Shown here in pieces: positions 63,510-64,000 of a stretch of 64,000 nt of DNA; the stretch's first letter is position 1; each line of letters starts with the position of its first letter. The position numbers and the translations under genes are program-made. The DNA comes from Pseudomonas putida (lineage in GTDB: Bacteria > Pseudomonadota > Gammaproteobacteria > Pseudomonadales > Pseudomonadaceae). Below the pieces are notes generated by a model. The model made no database searches. It worked only from the letters and a program-made list of their open reading frames with translations, and was not told where the DNA came from. The stretch is from the NCBI RefSeq assembly GCF_003228315.1, contig NZ_CP029693.1, forward strand, positions 3,833,501 through 3,897,500, in the 5' to 3' direction.

Positions 63510-64000
63510 TCAAAAATTATCCGGCGAACGCGCCTTCTCCCGCGCCTGCTCGCGACTGACTAATCCCCGGGTCACCAGATCCTTCAGCCCCATATCCAGC
63601 GTCTGCATCCCCAGCGACCCGCCCGACTGAATCGATGAATACATCTGCGCCACCTTGTCCTCGCGGATCAGGTTACGGATGGCCGATGTGCCGAGCATGA
63701 TCTCGTGGGCGGCCACGCGCCCGCCGCCGATTTTCTTCACCAACGTCTGCGACACCACCGCCAGCAGCGATTCGGAGAGCATCGAGCGCACCATGGATTT
63801 TTCGTCCCCCGGGAACACGTCGACGATGCGGTCGATGGTTTTCGCCGCCGAGGTCGTGTGCAGCGTGCCGAATACCAGGTGACCGGTTTCGGCAGCGGTG
63901 AGTGCCAGGCGAATGGTTTCCAGGTCGCGCATCTCGCCCACCAGAATCACATCCGGGTCCTCCCGCAGCGCCGAGCGCAGGGCGGTGGCGAAGCTGCGGG
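63510..64000 (-). CDS. pilT: Type IV pilus retraction ATPase PilT (C-terminal part; cut by window edge)
   Basis: About 163 codons are visible, running to the right edge. They include the Walker-B region PDVILVGEMRDLETIRLAL, the His-box AAETGHLVFGTLHTTSA and the PilT-specific AIRNLIREDKVAQM (the AIRNLIRE retraction motif), ending EQAREKARSPDNF. This retraction ATPase is the output motor of the Pil-Chp pathway encoded 8 kb away. The Walker A lies outside the window. Confidence 0.94.
   Translation of the reverse strand, partial: RSFATALRSALREDPDVILVGEMRDLETIRLALTAAETGHLVFGTLHTTSAAKTIDRIVDVFPGDEKSMVRSMLSESLLAVVSQTLVKKIGGGRVAAHEIMLGTSAIRNLIREDKVAQMYSSIQSGGSLGMQTLDMGLKDLVTRGLVSREQAREKARSPDNF

Overview
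The window is chromosomal DNA from a Pseudomonas of the fluorescens group. The evidence is gene order (tktA-epd-pgk-fba; pilGHIJ-chpA-chpC; gshB-tonB-algH-ruvX-pyrRBC'), high GC codon use, and 21 REP/REPIN elements with the arm sequence typical of fluorescens pseudomonads (GGAGCGAGCCTGCTCGCGA and variants). I see no prophage, insertion sequence, CRISPR array, tRNA or rRNA. Most genes are core metabolism or envelope functions.

Layout. 1-3298: the start of a YgjP/SprT-like metallopeptidase gene, a REC-PAS-GGDEF-EAL response regulator and an unexported PL7 alginate lyase. 3464-9720 (minus strand): central carbon genes fba, two small lipoprotein genes, pgk, epd and tktA. 9986-12190: an ArsR-type regulator fused to a SAM methyltransferase, in operon with metK and preceded by a perfect 12-bp inverted repeat. 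12440-20823: ligB, a DUF1090 protein, a cytochrome c', mltA, MAPEG, DMT, MFS and FNT membrane proteins, and a thioesterase. 20944-23588: a promoter, an SAH riboswitch, ahcY and metF. With the regulator-metK operon these cover much of the SAM/SAH methyl cycle. 23664-37867: a glycosyltransferase-like orphan, a periplasmic binding protein, rhlE, yceI with cytochrome b561, an amine oxidase with a histone-H1-like tail, bioA, rsmE, a D-amino-acid dehydrogenase-like oxidase with a divergent LysR gene, a hemolysin-III protein and mdcR. 37981-45239 (minus): the complete malonate uptake and decarboxylation operon mdcABCDEGH-madLM, with translationally coupled cistrons. 45475-55620 (minus): the Pil-Chp chemosensory cluster pilG-pilH-pilI-pilJ-chpA-chpC, lacking pilK and chpB. 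55962-62004 (plus): gshB, tonB3, algH/yqgE, ruvX, pyrR, pyrB and a non-catalytic pyrC'. 62088-64000: a TM2 protein, an NlpC/P60 hydrolase and the 3' part of pilT.

The most unusual observations are these: a complete REPIN lying in frame inside the giant chemosensory kinase gene chpA; a flavoenzyme gene whose stop codon is supplied by a REPIN; a 31-nt-arm palindrome that is the shared rhlE/yceI terminator and includes the yceI stop codon; a hairpin just before tonB whose loop holds a promoter-like -10; two inferred SAH/SAM-sensing devices of different kind (protein and RNA) on neighbouring methyl-cycle genes; and an apparently degenerate EAL domain. I did not find a clearly new multi-gene system. 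Functional names come from recognising conserved motifs and gene order, not from database searches.
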